From Capillidium heterosporum (taxonomy: Eukaryota; Entomophthoromycota; Entomophthoromycetes; Entomophthorales; Capillidiaceae), in the NCBI GenBank assembly GCA_016630905.1, contig WBMQ01000016.1, forward strand, positions 98,521 through 162,520: a stretch of 64,000 nt of DNA, in the 5' to 3' direction. Below the pieces are notes generated by a model. The model had not been told where the DNA came from, did not search any database, and saw only the letters and a program-made list of their open reading frames with translations. Below are positions 42,723 to 54,706 of the stretch, piece by piece (the first letter of the stretch is position 1; each line of letters opens with the position of its first letter). The translations under genes were made by a program, and so were the position numbers.

Positions 42723-45596
42723 ATGTCAATCCGAAGAAGCAACCACTCTGGCTCAGTTAGGGCAACCAATATTCCACCTATGCCACGCAACCAAATAGTT
42801 GGGAACCACTCCCAAGCGCGCTCGGGGGACGCCAATTCCTTCAGTGGCAACCGATACTCCGTCTCAGCATTTTACTCCATGGCAGCTGAACATGACAGCG
42901 AAGTTAAGGATGAGTTGACGACCGGTATTTTAAGCTTTTAGCCAAATATTAAACAAGTTTAGCCCAGAAGGAACTTTCCGATTTGAAAGGAAGGATCTCG
43001 GTCCAGTCCAAAAAAAACTTTGTGTTGGAGCGCGACGTACGCTACCTAGATGGTCGTATCGCCCTTTTAATTCAGAATCGTATGGCTCTAGACGAAGTCA
43101 AGGTAGAGCCAATTTGTCGATAAAGCGCTGAATGTTTATTATAGGATATGGCAGTTCACTTGGAAGAGAATGATCTTATCGATGGGGTATTTCCTGATGA
43201 TCGTAGACGCCAAGTAATATATTTTGGTTTAGCAATTCTAAGTTTGATAGCAATACGGGAATCTATTTTTCCTCTTGCAAGCTGAGCCTAGGCACGTGGC
43301 CACTTTGACTCGTTTAGTTAGCTTGACTGAAATTGATACCCTTTTGCAGACGGTTATGTTTACCCTCTATGGTAACCAATATGAGAGCCGTGAAGAACAT
43401 CTATTGCTAACTATGTTCCAGGTTTGTATTTGTTTTTCGAGTTTTATTTTAACTGATTTCCCATAGTCCGTTCTTTCCGCTCAATTTGACGCTGCTACCG
43501 AATTTGGTAGTTTGTTAAGAGCCAACACCCCAGTATCACGAATGATGACTACCTATACTAGGTAAAGGGTATAACGTACCACGTTGTCTAACGAATTATT
43601 AGGCGTGGTCCTGGTCAGACCTATTTAAAGTCGGTATTATCGGCTCGAATCAATTCTATTATCGAAGATACGGAGCTTAATTTGGAAATCAACCCATTGA
43701 CTGTAACACTAATGCGAGAGGCTGTACTCACCTTTTCTAGGTCTACGAAGAGATGATACGTGAGGCCGAGGAGAATGGAAGCCCAGTTCCGCCCAAAGGT
43801 GTAACTCCTGAGGAAGCCCAAAATAACCCTGAAGTCCAAGCCATCATTGGACCTAGAATCGAAAAGCTAACTGAAGTCGCCAACGGCTTTATCGATACCA
43901 TCTTAAACTCGATCGATGCGGTGCCATACGGTATCCGATGGATATGTAAGCAGATTCGTTCTCTAACCAAGGTAAAATACAGCTCATAGCGACTTATTAA
44001 TCTTTGTAGCGTAAATACCCCCAGGCCTCCGACTACTCTATCTGTACTCTGATCGGTGCATTCTTCTTCCTTCGTTTCCTAAACCCAGCCATCGTGACCC
44101 CCCAAGCCTACATGCTGGTAGAGAAAACCCTTGTCAAGCATCCGCGCCGTACACTTACTCTAGTAACTTGACTACTCCACTACAGCAACTAAATTGTTAC
44201 GTAGGTCGCTAAAATCGTACAGAATCTTGCCAACAAGCCGACCTACTCTAAGGAAGTCCACATGATGGCTTTAAGTCCTTTCATTGAAAGTAACAAGCCT
44301 CGTGTAAACCGCTTCCTCAATGAACTGTGCGAAGTTGGAGACTTTTATGAATCGCTTGAGGTAACAAAGAATTTTTACCAAAACCTAACCATTCTTTAGA
44401 TGGATCAATATATTGCACTCTCAAAGAAAGATCTCGTGCTTAACATCACCCTCAACGAGATGTTCAACACTCATGCTCTATTGGTACAGCATATGGATGC
44501 CCTTGCTCCAAATGAGGACCAACGATTAAGAATCTGTTTGGAGGAGCTTGGCCCTCCACCACCACAAGTTCCAAGATATGAAAACAAAACTGTCGAGCTA
44601 CCTCTATTTAGTCGATTTGAGACGCCTATCGAAGGTATAGCTATTATTCGATGCGATCTAACTTTTTAGGTCTTGGTGCCTTCCCTAACGACATCAACAT
44701 CACCAAGACGGATCTTTTGTATATGGAAACTAAGGCAATATTCGTGCAGTTGCTTCGAGCCATGCCCCAACTTTCCCAATCCAACTTGGATCTCAGTGAG
44801 GTAGCTAAGCACGCCTCCACCAGCAAGGATCCTGCCCTCGTACGTAAGGGAATCAAAGTGTACGATATGCTCAAAGACCTTGAGGAGCTCGGTGCTGTCG
44901 ACCCCAACGACTCCTACCAACTTATGACTGAAGAAGTCAACCAAGTAATTTTGCCAGCCTACATTGTATTGACTTTATTAGGAAATTACGCACCTCGGTA
45001 ACTTGCGCGAAAAGGTCAAAGAGGAGTACACCTCGCTCGAAACAGTCTACAAAGCCATTTGCGATCACAACAACTACCTAAGATGCCAACTGGAGAGCTA
45101 CAAGGCGTACCTCCAGAATGTTCGATTCCAGACCGGGGGTAGTGGTATCAAAGAGAAAGCTAAGCCTTCGGTCATGGGACCTTACAAGTTCTCCCACTTT
45201 CAACTGGAAAAGGATGGAACCATCGTCGAAAGCAATATCCCCGAAAATCGGTAATTTTTTATTTAGTAATTTTCACTAACTAGTATCAGTCGTAACAACA
45301 TTTTCTTCAATATCTTCTCACCGGTACCCGGTACTTTCATCATCGCCTTGCACTACAAAGGTAAGCTTTAATTTCCACCTCAACTAAAACCACCATATTA
45401 GGACGCGAAAAGCCAATCCTCGAGATGGATTTGAAGCTGGACGATCTCCTTGAAAAAGTACTTTACTCACTTTCTATTTTATACTAACATTTCTTTTTAG
45501 CAACAAGACAACGTCCAACTATTGGATCTGGAGTACGTCCAACTGAACGTCTCCAAACTGCTGTCACTACTCAGGAGGACTTTCATCAAGAAATGA
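42723..45596 (+). CDS. Ras GTPase-activating protein of the fission-yeast Gap1/Sar1 (IQGAP-like) type
   Basis: Stimulates GTP hydrolysis by Ras. Fifteen exons with introns of 35-73 nt: 42723-42924, 42963-43102, 43145-43213, 43287-43421, 43467-43561, 43603-43702, 43741-43971, 44010-44162, 44205-44360, 44400-44634, 44670-44944, 44982-45250, 45290-45360, 45402-45457, 45501-45596. All phases join, giving 760 residues, close to S. pombe Gap1 (766). The RasGAP domain spans about 185-480. It has the arginine-finger loop TYTRRGPGQ (near 212-220) and the signature [12 protein letters not shown] (344-355). The C-terminal RasGAP_C domain covers LREKVKEEY to the end. The acceptor of intron 3 is the least certain. 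Confidence 0.93.
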
Positions 45597-46577
45597 TTAA
45601 ATTGAACGACCCTCCACCAGCTTCTTCTCATGAACTGAATACTTTAACTGGGGACTGGCATATTTTCCCTCGACTTAAGCGCTTACTATCTAATACCAAG
45701 CTACTACTTAAAATATCTACTCTATTAATTGACAATATTTATGATTGGATTTATGAGTTTTTTGGATTTCTGTATAAAACTAGTCACTTTATATACAATG
45801 TCACGTTAGTTTTGAATTGCTAATAAGGCGTATATAAATTACAGTAATATAAATAGATTAGTTATCTATTCTATTTTACAGATAAAGACATTGATAAATA
45901 GACATGGAATTGATAATATCGATTCTCAACTTTATTGTAGATATAATTTTTTACCAATACGTAGCTTTGTAAACTAATAAAGGAAGAACCATAGTTTATC
46001 ATCACAGAAATAAAGCACATTTCCTTTACTAAGGGCTATATACTCACTATCACTCAATCTTTCAAAAAATACTGCTGTTTATAGTGCCATTGAATGTCGC
46101 TTTCATTTCAAAGCTAGTACTGTAGCCGATACTAATTTAATGCAGCCACTTTTTCATTACTATTTCTACTTTACTCATTGAATATAGGATTGTAAATTTA
46201 GAAATCCACAGTTGGGAACTTAACTTTGCACCTTATTTCATTATAAAGTTGGGTAAACTTTTATAAACTTTAGACTAGCAAATAAATGAAGCTCCTTGTA
46301 AAAGCTGTTGGCATTTTAAATTTTCCATCAGAGATCACAGTATCAGAACGAAAAGTCGATTATAAGCTACCAGTAATTATTCTTACTATTGGTAACAAAA
46401 CTTTACCCCACCTAAAGTAATGCTAAATTAAGGAAGTTTGCGGCGCATTTCTACCAAGACAGAATTTGTCCTTGGATTGGTTATTCGAGAATAAATTTAC
46501 TTTGAAATTAGTAGATAGAATTTGCAAAAAATCTTGATTCAAATAGACAATTATCAAGCTTAGAAGATAGAGATAGG
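45597..46577. other. Spacer between RasGAP and importin
   Basis: About 980 bp with no gene recognised. A 76-codon frame from 45593 runs on from the RasGAP stop without conserved features. Confidence 0.5.
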
Positions 46578-49500
46578 ATGACCGAATTCAACCTAGATGA
46601 AGCGACCAGAAACAACTATCTAGGTCTATTCAACGACTCGCAAAGTAGCGACAACGAAAGGCGTAAGAATGCCGAAAATTTATTCATCAACTTTGTCCAG
46701 CATAAGACCGATGAACTAGCAATTGCTTTAATTTGGTTCATGTTCTACAACGAAGATCCTCAAGTAATTTTATTAATTTTAAATTTGCTTAGTTTGTTTT
46801 GAAGGTTCGGTCCTACGCAGCCATACTTTTCCGAAGGTTATATATTAAACCCTCACCTTATGTCGAGGACGACTACCAAGACCCCGTATTCTTCAGTATT
46901 TTGAAAATTGAAGTCAAGGAGCATATCAAAGGCTCGCTAATTGCGATACTACGAAAAGAAACAATTTACGTAGTTCGAAGCCACATTTGCGATTTGGTTT
47001 CCGAACTGTATACCTACCTGGAGACTTCTGAAAGTAATGCTTTATCTTGCTAAATACTAATTATTTTAGATGAATGGGATACTTTGCCAAGTATCGTAAT
47101 CGAATTTTGCAATGATGCAAACCAGATGCTTAGGGAAAGCGGTCTTAAAATAATTGCAGCCTACCCTTTGATTCTAACCGAGTCTAGGATCCACGACTTG
47201 GGGAAAGCATTTGGGTTGACTTCACCGAACGACTCACCAACGGTAAGATAGTTTTTTTGGGCCTAGTATTTATATTTTTCAGGTAAAACTTGCAGCCCTT
47301 AAAGCCCTCGTGGCTTTGATGATAAATTCGGAAAAACATCTCCAAGAGAAGCTTGCAGTCTACCTACCCATGACTTTTCAGGTATTCAATTTTTTATTTG
47401 GCCTTTTTTGCTTAGTTTAATATATAGTCGAATCTATTTTATATATCTCTTTTTATTAAGTTGCTTTAATAGATACTAGAAATCTTTTATAAAGAGAAAG
47501 ATGAAAAGTTGTTATGCCAGGGTCTTAGTTCGCTCGTTGAGTTGGCCGAAGAGGGAACTCCCATTATGTTTAACCAGATGCAACTGATCCTCCAATTCTG
47601 CGTTCTGCTGATGCAAGATACAGGTTTAGAAGACTGTAAGCAATTGAAAGTACTACCTAGCTAACATTTCCTTCAGCCTCTAGACACATGTCCCTCGAAT
47701 TGATACTGAGCATCGTAGAAAGTTCAAGAGTTCAATGTCGATCGCGTGAAGAAATTCCCAACCAACTTATCCCTATTCTTCTACAATGGATGATGGAAGT
47801 CGAAGACGATCAAGATTGGTTGCACTCTACCGATATCGAGCAGGACGAAGATTTCGATTCAACTTTCTCAGCTGGCAAGAATGGGCTCGATCGACTTTCG
47901 GGAGCCCTGGGTGGAAGGATCGTACTACCGATAGCCTTCAACTATATCACGACGATGCTCAAATCAGAATCCTGGAAGGAACGATACGCTAGCTTGATAG
48001 CGACAGGTATCCTTTGCGACGGGTGTCGTAAGGTGATGGCTAAAGATCTCATTAACTTCATCCAATTAATTTTACCTTACCTCCACGATAGCCACCCACT
48101 TGTTGTTTATGTAACTTTGGAAACGATTGGGCTGTTTGCCCTCAACTTCAACGAAGACTTTTCCGATACCTGTCATTCCGTCGTCTTTCCAGCAATTCTA
48201 CCTTTGCTGAAGAACAGTTCAATGCCTCGTTTCCAAGCCCACGCCGCTGCAGCTTTACACAATCTGTGCGAGTATATGTCCAAGGATATTTTAGAAGGAT
48301 ATATGGATCACTTGTTAGAAAATCTCGTCAATCTATTGATCAACGGCCAGCCTTTCGTTCAGGTACAGGCAGTCCAAACCATCGCAGCAGTCGCTGGAAG
48401 CGCAGGAGACAGATTTACCAAGTACTACGACACAATCATCCCTATACTATTCAACATTCTTGAAAATGCCACTAGTAAGGAGTATCGAAAACTCAGGAGT
48501 AGAGCTATCGAGTGCTCAAGTGAAATTCGCACTAGCTGTGGGTTTAGAGAAGATCCGCCCCGATATTGAAAAGTTTGTTGAGGTCTTTAAAAAGGTCCAA
48601 AGCTCAGTTGTTGATGACGACGACCCGATCGCCGAGTACATCCTCGAAGGCTGGACGCGTCTTGCTTTAGTACTAGGGAAGGAGTTTGTACCATATGTAG
48701 ATATAATTGCCCCAACCCTTATGCTTGCCGTAGATATAAAACCTGAAGTCGCAGTCGTAGCTGAAGGTTGTGAAGATGATTACCCGGAAGAAGAAGGTTG
48801 GAGTCTCCACGAGTACGATGGCCAAGTTGTCGCTATGCAGACCAGCATCTTCCAAGAGAAGCATAGCGCTATCGATATGTTGATTTGCTTTGCCGAATCG
48901 TTACAATCTGGATTTGCCAAGTACGCCAAGAAGCTAATCCCCACCATGTTAAGTCACTTTAACTTCTTTTTCGATTCTGGCATCAGAAAGTCTTGTATTA
49001 GTTCGATATCCTATCTAATCTACTGCCTAATTGACGATGGAACCGATCGTAAAGTTATCGATGACTTTAAGACACAGATCTATACTCGCTTCATCCGACA
49101 ACTTCGTAAAGAAAACAAGATTGAGATGGTCAATTTGATCCTTGAAGGTTTCTACCAAACACTTAACGCGGTTGGATCACACAGTCTGACCAGTTCCGAC
49201 GTCAAGAGCTTACAAAAGATCTTGCACCCGCATGTCGAAGCAGCCATAGTTTCTTTGAACGAGTACGCCAAGCTTAGCCAGAAGCCAGGCTTCAGCGAGG
49301 AAGACGTTGAAGATCACGTCTTAGAGGAGATTGAGTTTAATCAGGAGTTTATGAACACCGCCATCACCTTCTACCACACCTTCCTCAAGTATCACGGGTC
49401 AACTTACTTTGCCACCATCGTACCAACTATCAACATGGCTTTGGAATGTTTCACTAGCCCTGATTCCCACGTGCGTCAGTTTGCGGCCGGTATGTTTGAC

Positions 49501-50116
49501 GACATAGTCGAAGTTCGGTGGTTCGGATGCGACCTCTTTCTTCCAAGGCTGCTTTGTACAGCCCATGTTGAACCTTTTGAACGATTCCTCAGCCCAGGTA
49601 CGCCAAGCCGCCTATTATGGTGTCGGAGTATGGGCCAAGTTCGGCGGTCTCGACTATGCTGCAGCATGCGTGCAAGCCGTTCCCACTATCTTAAGCGGCA
49701 TCAACCGCCCCGACGCCTTTGACGAGGACAATCAACACTCTACCGACAACGCCATCGCCGCTTTATTCAAGATCATGCAGTTCTGCCCTGAACAGATGGA
49801 CGTTGATCCCATCCTCACCCATTTGATGGACGTCCTACCGCTGCGACAGGATCAGACGGAAGCGTCCGACACCTATGGATATCTGATGGAATTAGCCAAT
49901 TTAAACCATCCTTCCGTTGTAGGTACGCCTGCCTTGCAAATCAAGCTGGTACAGATCCTTAGCGATGCTGTCGTCAAGGAATGGTTGGATGGGGACCAGT
50001 TGATCCAAGCTAAAGGCATTATAAATGTTGTCATGAACAGTGCCGATACACAGACCCAGGCTGCCTTCCTCAACTCGATACCAGAGAACAAACGGAGCCT
50101 CTTCACCAACATCTAA
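46578..50116 (+). CDS. Importin beta-3 / karyopherin Kap121-Pse1-type nuclear import receptor, with two frame breaks
   Basis: HEAT-repeat receptor that carries ribosomal proteins, histones and other cargo through nuclear pores under Ran control. Exons: 46578-46763, 46805-47033, 47070-47242, 47283-47381, 47473-47635 and 47677-50116. Landmarks match IPO5/Kap121: QVRSYAAILFRR, LDRLSGALGGRIVLP, FQAHAAAALHNL, EYRKLRSRAIEC, FALAVGLEKI, VRQAAYYGVGVWAKFGG and MDVLPLRQDQTEA. Two one-base offsets interrupt the last exon, near 48520 and near 49514. Each lies in a segment bounded by GT...AG (48475-48520 and 49490-49547), whose removal restores frame but deletes conserved residues. Real introns, consensus errors or pseudogene decay are all possible. 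N-terminus is shorter than in yeast. Confidence 0.85.
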
Positions 50117-50455
50117 CAACTTAAAATACAACTGGGTAGTTGGGTTGTATTTATGGTGCTCTATATTTTAGATGAATCCACTACTCTAATGAACAATCTC
50201 TATATTAATTGAATAAACTACAATACTATATTATCAAAGCCGACATTAGTAGCTTATTTCTATTAACATTTATAAAGTTTTAGCCAAAATTGTTTGAAAT
50301 TAGAAGATTGCAGTTCGATTTTACTTATGAAGCTCACCAACCAAACTAACAGCATGTCGAAAAAGGTGGTGCTCAATGTAGGATCACAAACCAATTGGGT
50401 TTTGTAAAGTAGATGAAATTCTACTGTTGATACTTGGCAAAAATTAGACAAAGAC
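50117..50455. other. Spacer between convergent genes
   Basis: Importin (plus) and the WD40 gene (minus) end here. AT-rich 3' flanks only. Confidence 0.6.
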
Positions 50456-51798
50456 TTATTCAGCCGGCAAATCAGTTTGGAGTTCAACAGGGGTGCCTGT
50501 CGAAGCTTCCACTTGGGGTGGATTCCGTTCCGTCTCCACAGCTTTGTTGGGTTGCCACAGGCCGTAACTAGCTCCAGGGTTGGTCTGCCACAGTCGAACC
50601 GTGCCATCCTCTATTCTCAATATTAGCTACAAAACCTACAAAGAAAAAAGCTACCAGAACCGGAGGCATAGATCTGTCCATCAGGCGAGTAACTGACGTA
50701 GTGGACGGGACCGTGATGCCCTTTATACAACTCCAACTCCTGGCCAGATGCAAAATCGTAGACGCGTAACCACCCATCAGTGTTGTTACTGGTGACAAAT
50801 TTGGTATGTTGTTCGGGTAGCAGAGTAACCGTGTTGACTTGGAAGTCGAGCGCAAAGTTTTTATAGAGTTCCAACCTACAATAAGGCAGTAAAAATAAGT
50901 AAAGTAGAAAATTGTAAAAGTTACTTCTCAATATCCCAAAAGTCGATCTCCTTACCAGCGGTAGCCATTATTACCTTGTTGTCGATTGATTTGTTCATAC
51001 TTGTTAATGTTGTGTTGGAAACCAATGTCTTTATCAACTCTAAACTACGGCTATCCCAGATTCTGATCAAAGCCAATGTTAAAAATGAATCTTACAAACT
51101 GAATTACCTGACTTGATTATCTTCGCCACTAGAAAAGATGTAGTTTCTTGCGCTGTCGAAAATTAAACTTTTAACAGTACTGCCATGCTGGATGGAAAAG
51201 AGTTCGGTATCGGGTTTGTTCAAATCAAATCCTCTAATCAACTTCTCTTGGCCACCGGTTACGATTTGACTGCCTTCTTTGTTGAAGTCGACCGACTTTA
51301 CAATATGTCTGTGTTGGAACGAGTGGACTATCGACCCCGAGTATGCATCCCAAACGTTACTATTAAAAGTACATTAATATTAAAATCTTATAAAAAATAG
51401 ATTTTTAAACTAAAACAATAAAATTTACGCTGTAAAATCGGCTGACCCAGTGACGGCCAATGAAGCATCATGGTTCAACTTGGCTGACCAAACGGCACCT
51501 TTGTGGCCTAAAAATGTACCCAACCAGTCACCCGTTTTACCTTCTCTAAGGATGGGCATACCATCTATTTTTCAAGGAATAAAAAGTTAAAAATTATAAA
51601 TAAATACCAGGTACCTTTGCAAGCAGAGATGAGGTAGAAGTTGTCATTTACAATTGGGGAAAATTGAAGTTGAACGACTGGTCGTGTATGCCCCCCACAA
51701 GTTAGGTGGACCTGCTTAGGTGCTTGAATTGTCATATCGGCTGTCAACTTCTCCAGCTCAACTGTACTAGTATTGTCCGCTACTTGGGGGCTTGCCAT
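50456..51798 (-). CDS. STRAP/Unrip-type WD40 repeat protein
   Basis: Six exons: 51798-51615, 51564-51429, 51359-51108, 51062-50925, 50875-50655 and 50610-50456. All phases join, giving 361 residues. It follows the serine/threonine kinase receptor-associated protein pattern: [84 protein letters not shown] and [15 protein letters not shown], i.e. seven WD-like blades. In animals STRAP/Unrip binds the SMN complex and TGF-beta receptors. In fungi a scaffold role in RNA metabolism is likely but unproven. The C-terminal 40 residues are Pro/Glu-rich. Confidence 0.92.
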
Positions 51799-52040
51799 CT
51801 CGGATATTTGTTTTGTTTTGTTACGTTCTCGTCTAAAGTCTAAGCTCCATTCCTCAACAATTTTCTCTTATAAATTACGTAGCTTCTGAATTGGCTTGCT
51901 ATTGGATCCAGGTTCCCGCCTCTGGTTCGCTAATTTTTAAAGCTACGATTTACCAGTCCAATTTCAAGCTGTGATCAAAGTCAAAGCTTGATAAAGTAGA
52001 TTACCAGTTTCAGTCAACTAAAGATATTCGAATATACAAG

Positions 52041-52289
52041 ATGTCAACCTTCACACCACCTATACCAACCCATCTGTTCCCAGCCCTATCCATAGGACTG
52101 TTCTTAGTTGGGTTTGTATTCGCTTCCAGTTTCGGAGTGTAAGTACCTTATACCCTTTATTTTCTAAGATTTCCAATTATTAGATCCACCAAATCGGTTG
52201 GTAAGGAGCTGGTACTGGCAGCTCTAGCTTCCGTAACTTTGGCCTTCTCAACTTTCTTCCTAACCGTTTCTATCGGTCTTTACCCCTAA
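52041..52289 (+). CDS. OST5: Ost5/TMEM258-type subunit of oligosaccharyltransferase
   Basis: Exons 52041-52138 and 52184-52289 give 67 residues, too small for most gene callers. Two hydrophobic helices: LFPALSIGLFLVGFVFASS and ELVLAALASVTLAFSTFFL. The layout and motifs match Ost5/TMEM258: F-P near residue 13, a Ser-Thr-Lys turn, K-E-L at the start of helix 2, and an end in SIGLYP (human VGIYV). The family is a small integral subunit of the ER N-glycosylation complex. It is divergently placed 240 bp from the WD40 gene, so the two probably share a promoter region. Confidence 0.85.
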
Positions 52290-52531
52290 GTATTTTTTGT
52301 AAGGAGACTTTAAAACATTCTAGTAGGCTAACTTTTTTCTTTTTCCTTTTCAGACTTTATATACCGTCTATCTAGTCTACATCAGTCTAATCTATAAATT
52401 AACCTTTACCATATTTTATACAATGTATTATTTTAATAGTTTCATTTTGATACCTTTGTATTTTTAGAGTTTACAATAGTCAAATTTTCAAAAATAGTAA
52501 AGATGGACAATAATTTATTAAATTTAATAGT

Positions 52532-53476
52532 TTATTTGACTCGACTAGTCATCCACAACATGCAGTGTTTAGCCACACACTTTGTGCCTTTGTCATTCAA
52601 CAAGTCATGCTTCCCATTCTTGTACCACCTTATCGACTTGTCGACGCTATTGCACTTGTCAAATATGAACCTAGCACCTTTAGGGTCGAGATCTGTGTCT
52701 TCTTTACCCTGAACTAATAGAATGGGAATATCAACCATACTGACCTTTAACTTAATGGTGTTGATAGCCTCAATTGCAAAGATGACAACTGAGAGACGCA
52801 CCCCATCTTTATAGTTCAACATATCGTCCTTAAACTCTTTAGTATGGTAAGTTGGATTGGCTTTAGATATAAGATAGCTAGGACGAAATACGTTCATTAT
52901 TCTATATTTTAGAAGTTGCGCCCGAGTCAGACTTTTGAACCCTTTGGGGAAAATAGGTGGAGCTAGCAGGATGACCCCTTTCAACTTCAAGCTCTCTATA
53001 CGATTCAACTCCTTTATCCGGATACACAAATTTAAAGCTAGCAACGAACCTAACGAGCTACCCATCAGAAAAAAGTTGTCGAACCTGTATTTGGTATGCA
53101 GCGTTTCGATAAAGTGGACCAAGCAACCTAACAAGACATCAAACTTTGGTATACTTCCATGAACCCCCTCACTCCTCCCATGCCCCGGTAGGTCGATCAA
53201 ATGTACACGAAGCCCAGAGTCCAAGTGCATCGATACGTTCTTTAAGAACCTAGCGCTATGTTCGGAGTAACCGTGGATGAAGAGTATGTCTCCAGTCGTC
53301 TTTACATCGGATCGTCTATTGAACCAGGTAGTTGTATAGAGCAGTTGGTTTCTGCAAAAGGTAGTATGTACATCTTTGCCGTAGCTTGGGCTCGCCTCCA
53401 GGTATAGTTCGAACCCTGACTTTGGTAAGCTGGCTCGTGCCCAGCTTTTATTTTTAAGCACTTTGGTGAATATCAT
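52532..53476 (-). CDS. Alpha/beta hydrolase, monoacylglycerol-lipase-like
   Basis: 314 residues, one exon. Family landmarks: the oxyanion-loop motif LFIHGYSEHSARF (near 67-79), DLPGHGRSEG, the nucleophile elbow GSSLGS (Ser near 143; family consensus GxSxG), the acid region VQGKEDTDLDP and the final His in NGKHDLLND. Fungal members hydrolyse monoacylglycerols or fatty-acid esters on lipid droplets and membranes. The substrate here is not proven. No signal peptide. The three catalytic residues all appear present. Confidence 0.85.
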   Translation of the reverse strand: MIFTKVLKNKSWARASLPKSGFELYLEASPSYGKDVHTTFCRNQLLYTTTWFNRRSDVKTTGDILFIHGYSEHSARFLKNVSMHLDSGLRVHLIDLPGHGRSEGVHGSIPKFDVLLGCLVHFIETLHTKYRFDNFFLMGSSLGSLLALNLCIRIKELNRIESLKLKGVILLAPPIFPKGFKSLTRAQLLKYRIMNVFRPSYLISKANPTYHTKEFKDDMLNYKDGVRLSVVIFAIEAINTIKLKVSMVDIPILLVQGKEDTDLDPKGARFIFDKCNSVDKSIRWYKNGKHDLLNDKGTKCVAKHCMLWMTSRVK

Positions 53477-54209
53477 GGTACTGACTTTGTAAAGTGGACA
53501 GCTTTGGTGATAGATGTGTATTTATAAACGTATACTCGTGCTCGCTATGCGTAATTAAACTTTGATATTGTGGTGCACGGTGTAGAACATGGGTATAGGA
53601 ATCATATTGATTCTTTGATTTAATTTCTGATTGCAAGTGAATGTGGTAAATTAGATCAGTTGAAGTCTAATGAAGTAGTGATGCATATTAATTTTCCGGT
53701 TTATCAGGTCGTTAAAGCTCATTTTGTACTGATTAAACGTATATTTACAATCAAAACTTTATTATTGAGGTAATTAAATGATGTACTATCAATAACTAAA
53801 CGCTTTAATCCTGCCCACTACATATATGTATTAGACTTTCTGACGCAAATTAGATAATACATATCCTTCTCTTCTATTATTGAATATCAATTTGATAGTT
53901 GTGTTCTCATAGTTCTATGGAATACATTATGGGAATTCAATAAACTACACATATATCTATAACTGATGTGATCTAATCGAATATTATGATAGGACTAGAT
54001 AGTTTGGCAAAGAAAATAGGCGATAAAGAGCCCGGAATTTTTAATTGAATAATATCCATAACATTGACTTTCGTTTGAACTCCTATAGTAAAAACCAAGA
54101 GGAAAGATCAAAACGTAGTGTTTCTTATATGTAGTTTTATTTAAATAGAACATACCATGCTCCCAATTAGTTGTATATATGTGCAATATTCACAGCGTAT
54201 ATAAGCTCT
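53477..54209. other. Spacer, no gene seen
   Basis: AT-rich 730 bp between hydrolase start and the 3' end of the MAPEG gene; nothing recognised. Confidence 0.5.
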
Positions 54210-54706
54210 TTAGATGGTGAAATCCTCCATGTTGGTGAAGGCATTGTTGGAAGTGGCGAAGGGGACAATGAAGATAGCAAGTTGAGCCAACAGACCAATG
54301 AACCAGATACCAGTTCGTGCAGCTGAAATATCACACAGGTATAGTGGGACGTAAATAAGTCTCGTAGCAGTGTGGATGAGCGCCAAAATGGATACCGCCT
54401 TCATGTGACCGTTACCAATGATGTTGGCCAAGATAGAGAAACCAAACCAGACGAAGCCTTCCAAGAGATTGATATGGGCGTTGGCAGCTCGGGCGGCACA
54501 TCCGGTCTAAAAATTAAAGAGATTAGTATATGAGCAATCATATGAAAACTTACCAAGTTAGCGTACTGCTCTCTAGGGTTGGAGTTGTTCATACCACCTT
54601 CGGCTCTACGTTGGGCGTGTCTAATGGGGATGAGGCATAAAACCCACATCAAGAAGATGGCGAAGCAACAGGCGAATTGGATCTTTAAATCAGTCCCGAC
54701 GAACAT
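54210..54706 (-). CDS. MAPEG-family membrane protein (glutathione/eicosanoid-metabolism type)
   Basis: Exons 54706-54554 and 54506-54210 with a 46-nt intron give 149 residues. Four hydrophobic helices. The family motif is in the loop before helix 2: GCAARAANAHINLLEGFVWFG, where RAxNAxxNxxE matches the R-A-x2-N-x2-E of MAPEG proteins (residues about 52-72, quoted in part as RAANAHINLLEGF). Helix 3 has ATRLIYVPLYL, typical of R-x-x-Y-x-x-x-Y. Microsomal glutathione transferases and related trimeric ER proteins belong here. A catalytic role in a fungus is inference. Confidence 0.88.

Noticed and set aside
48500-48530. Programmed +1 ribosomal frameshift in the importin gene
   Set aside because: No slippery heptamer, slow codon or adjacent stop of known +1 sites, and a second break in the same gene makes a programmed event unlikely.
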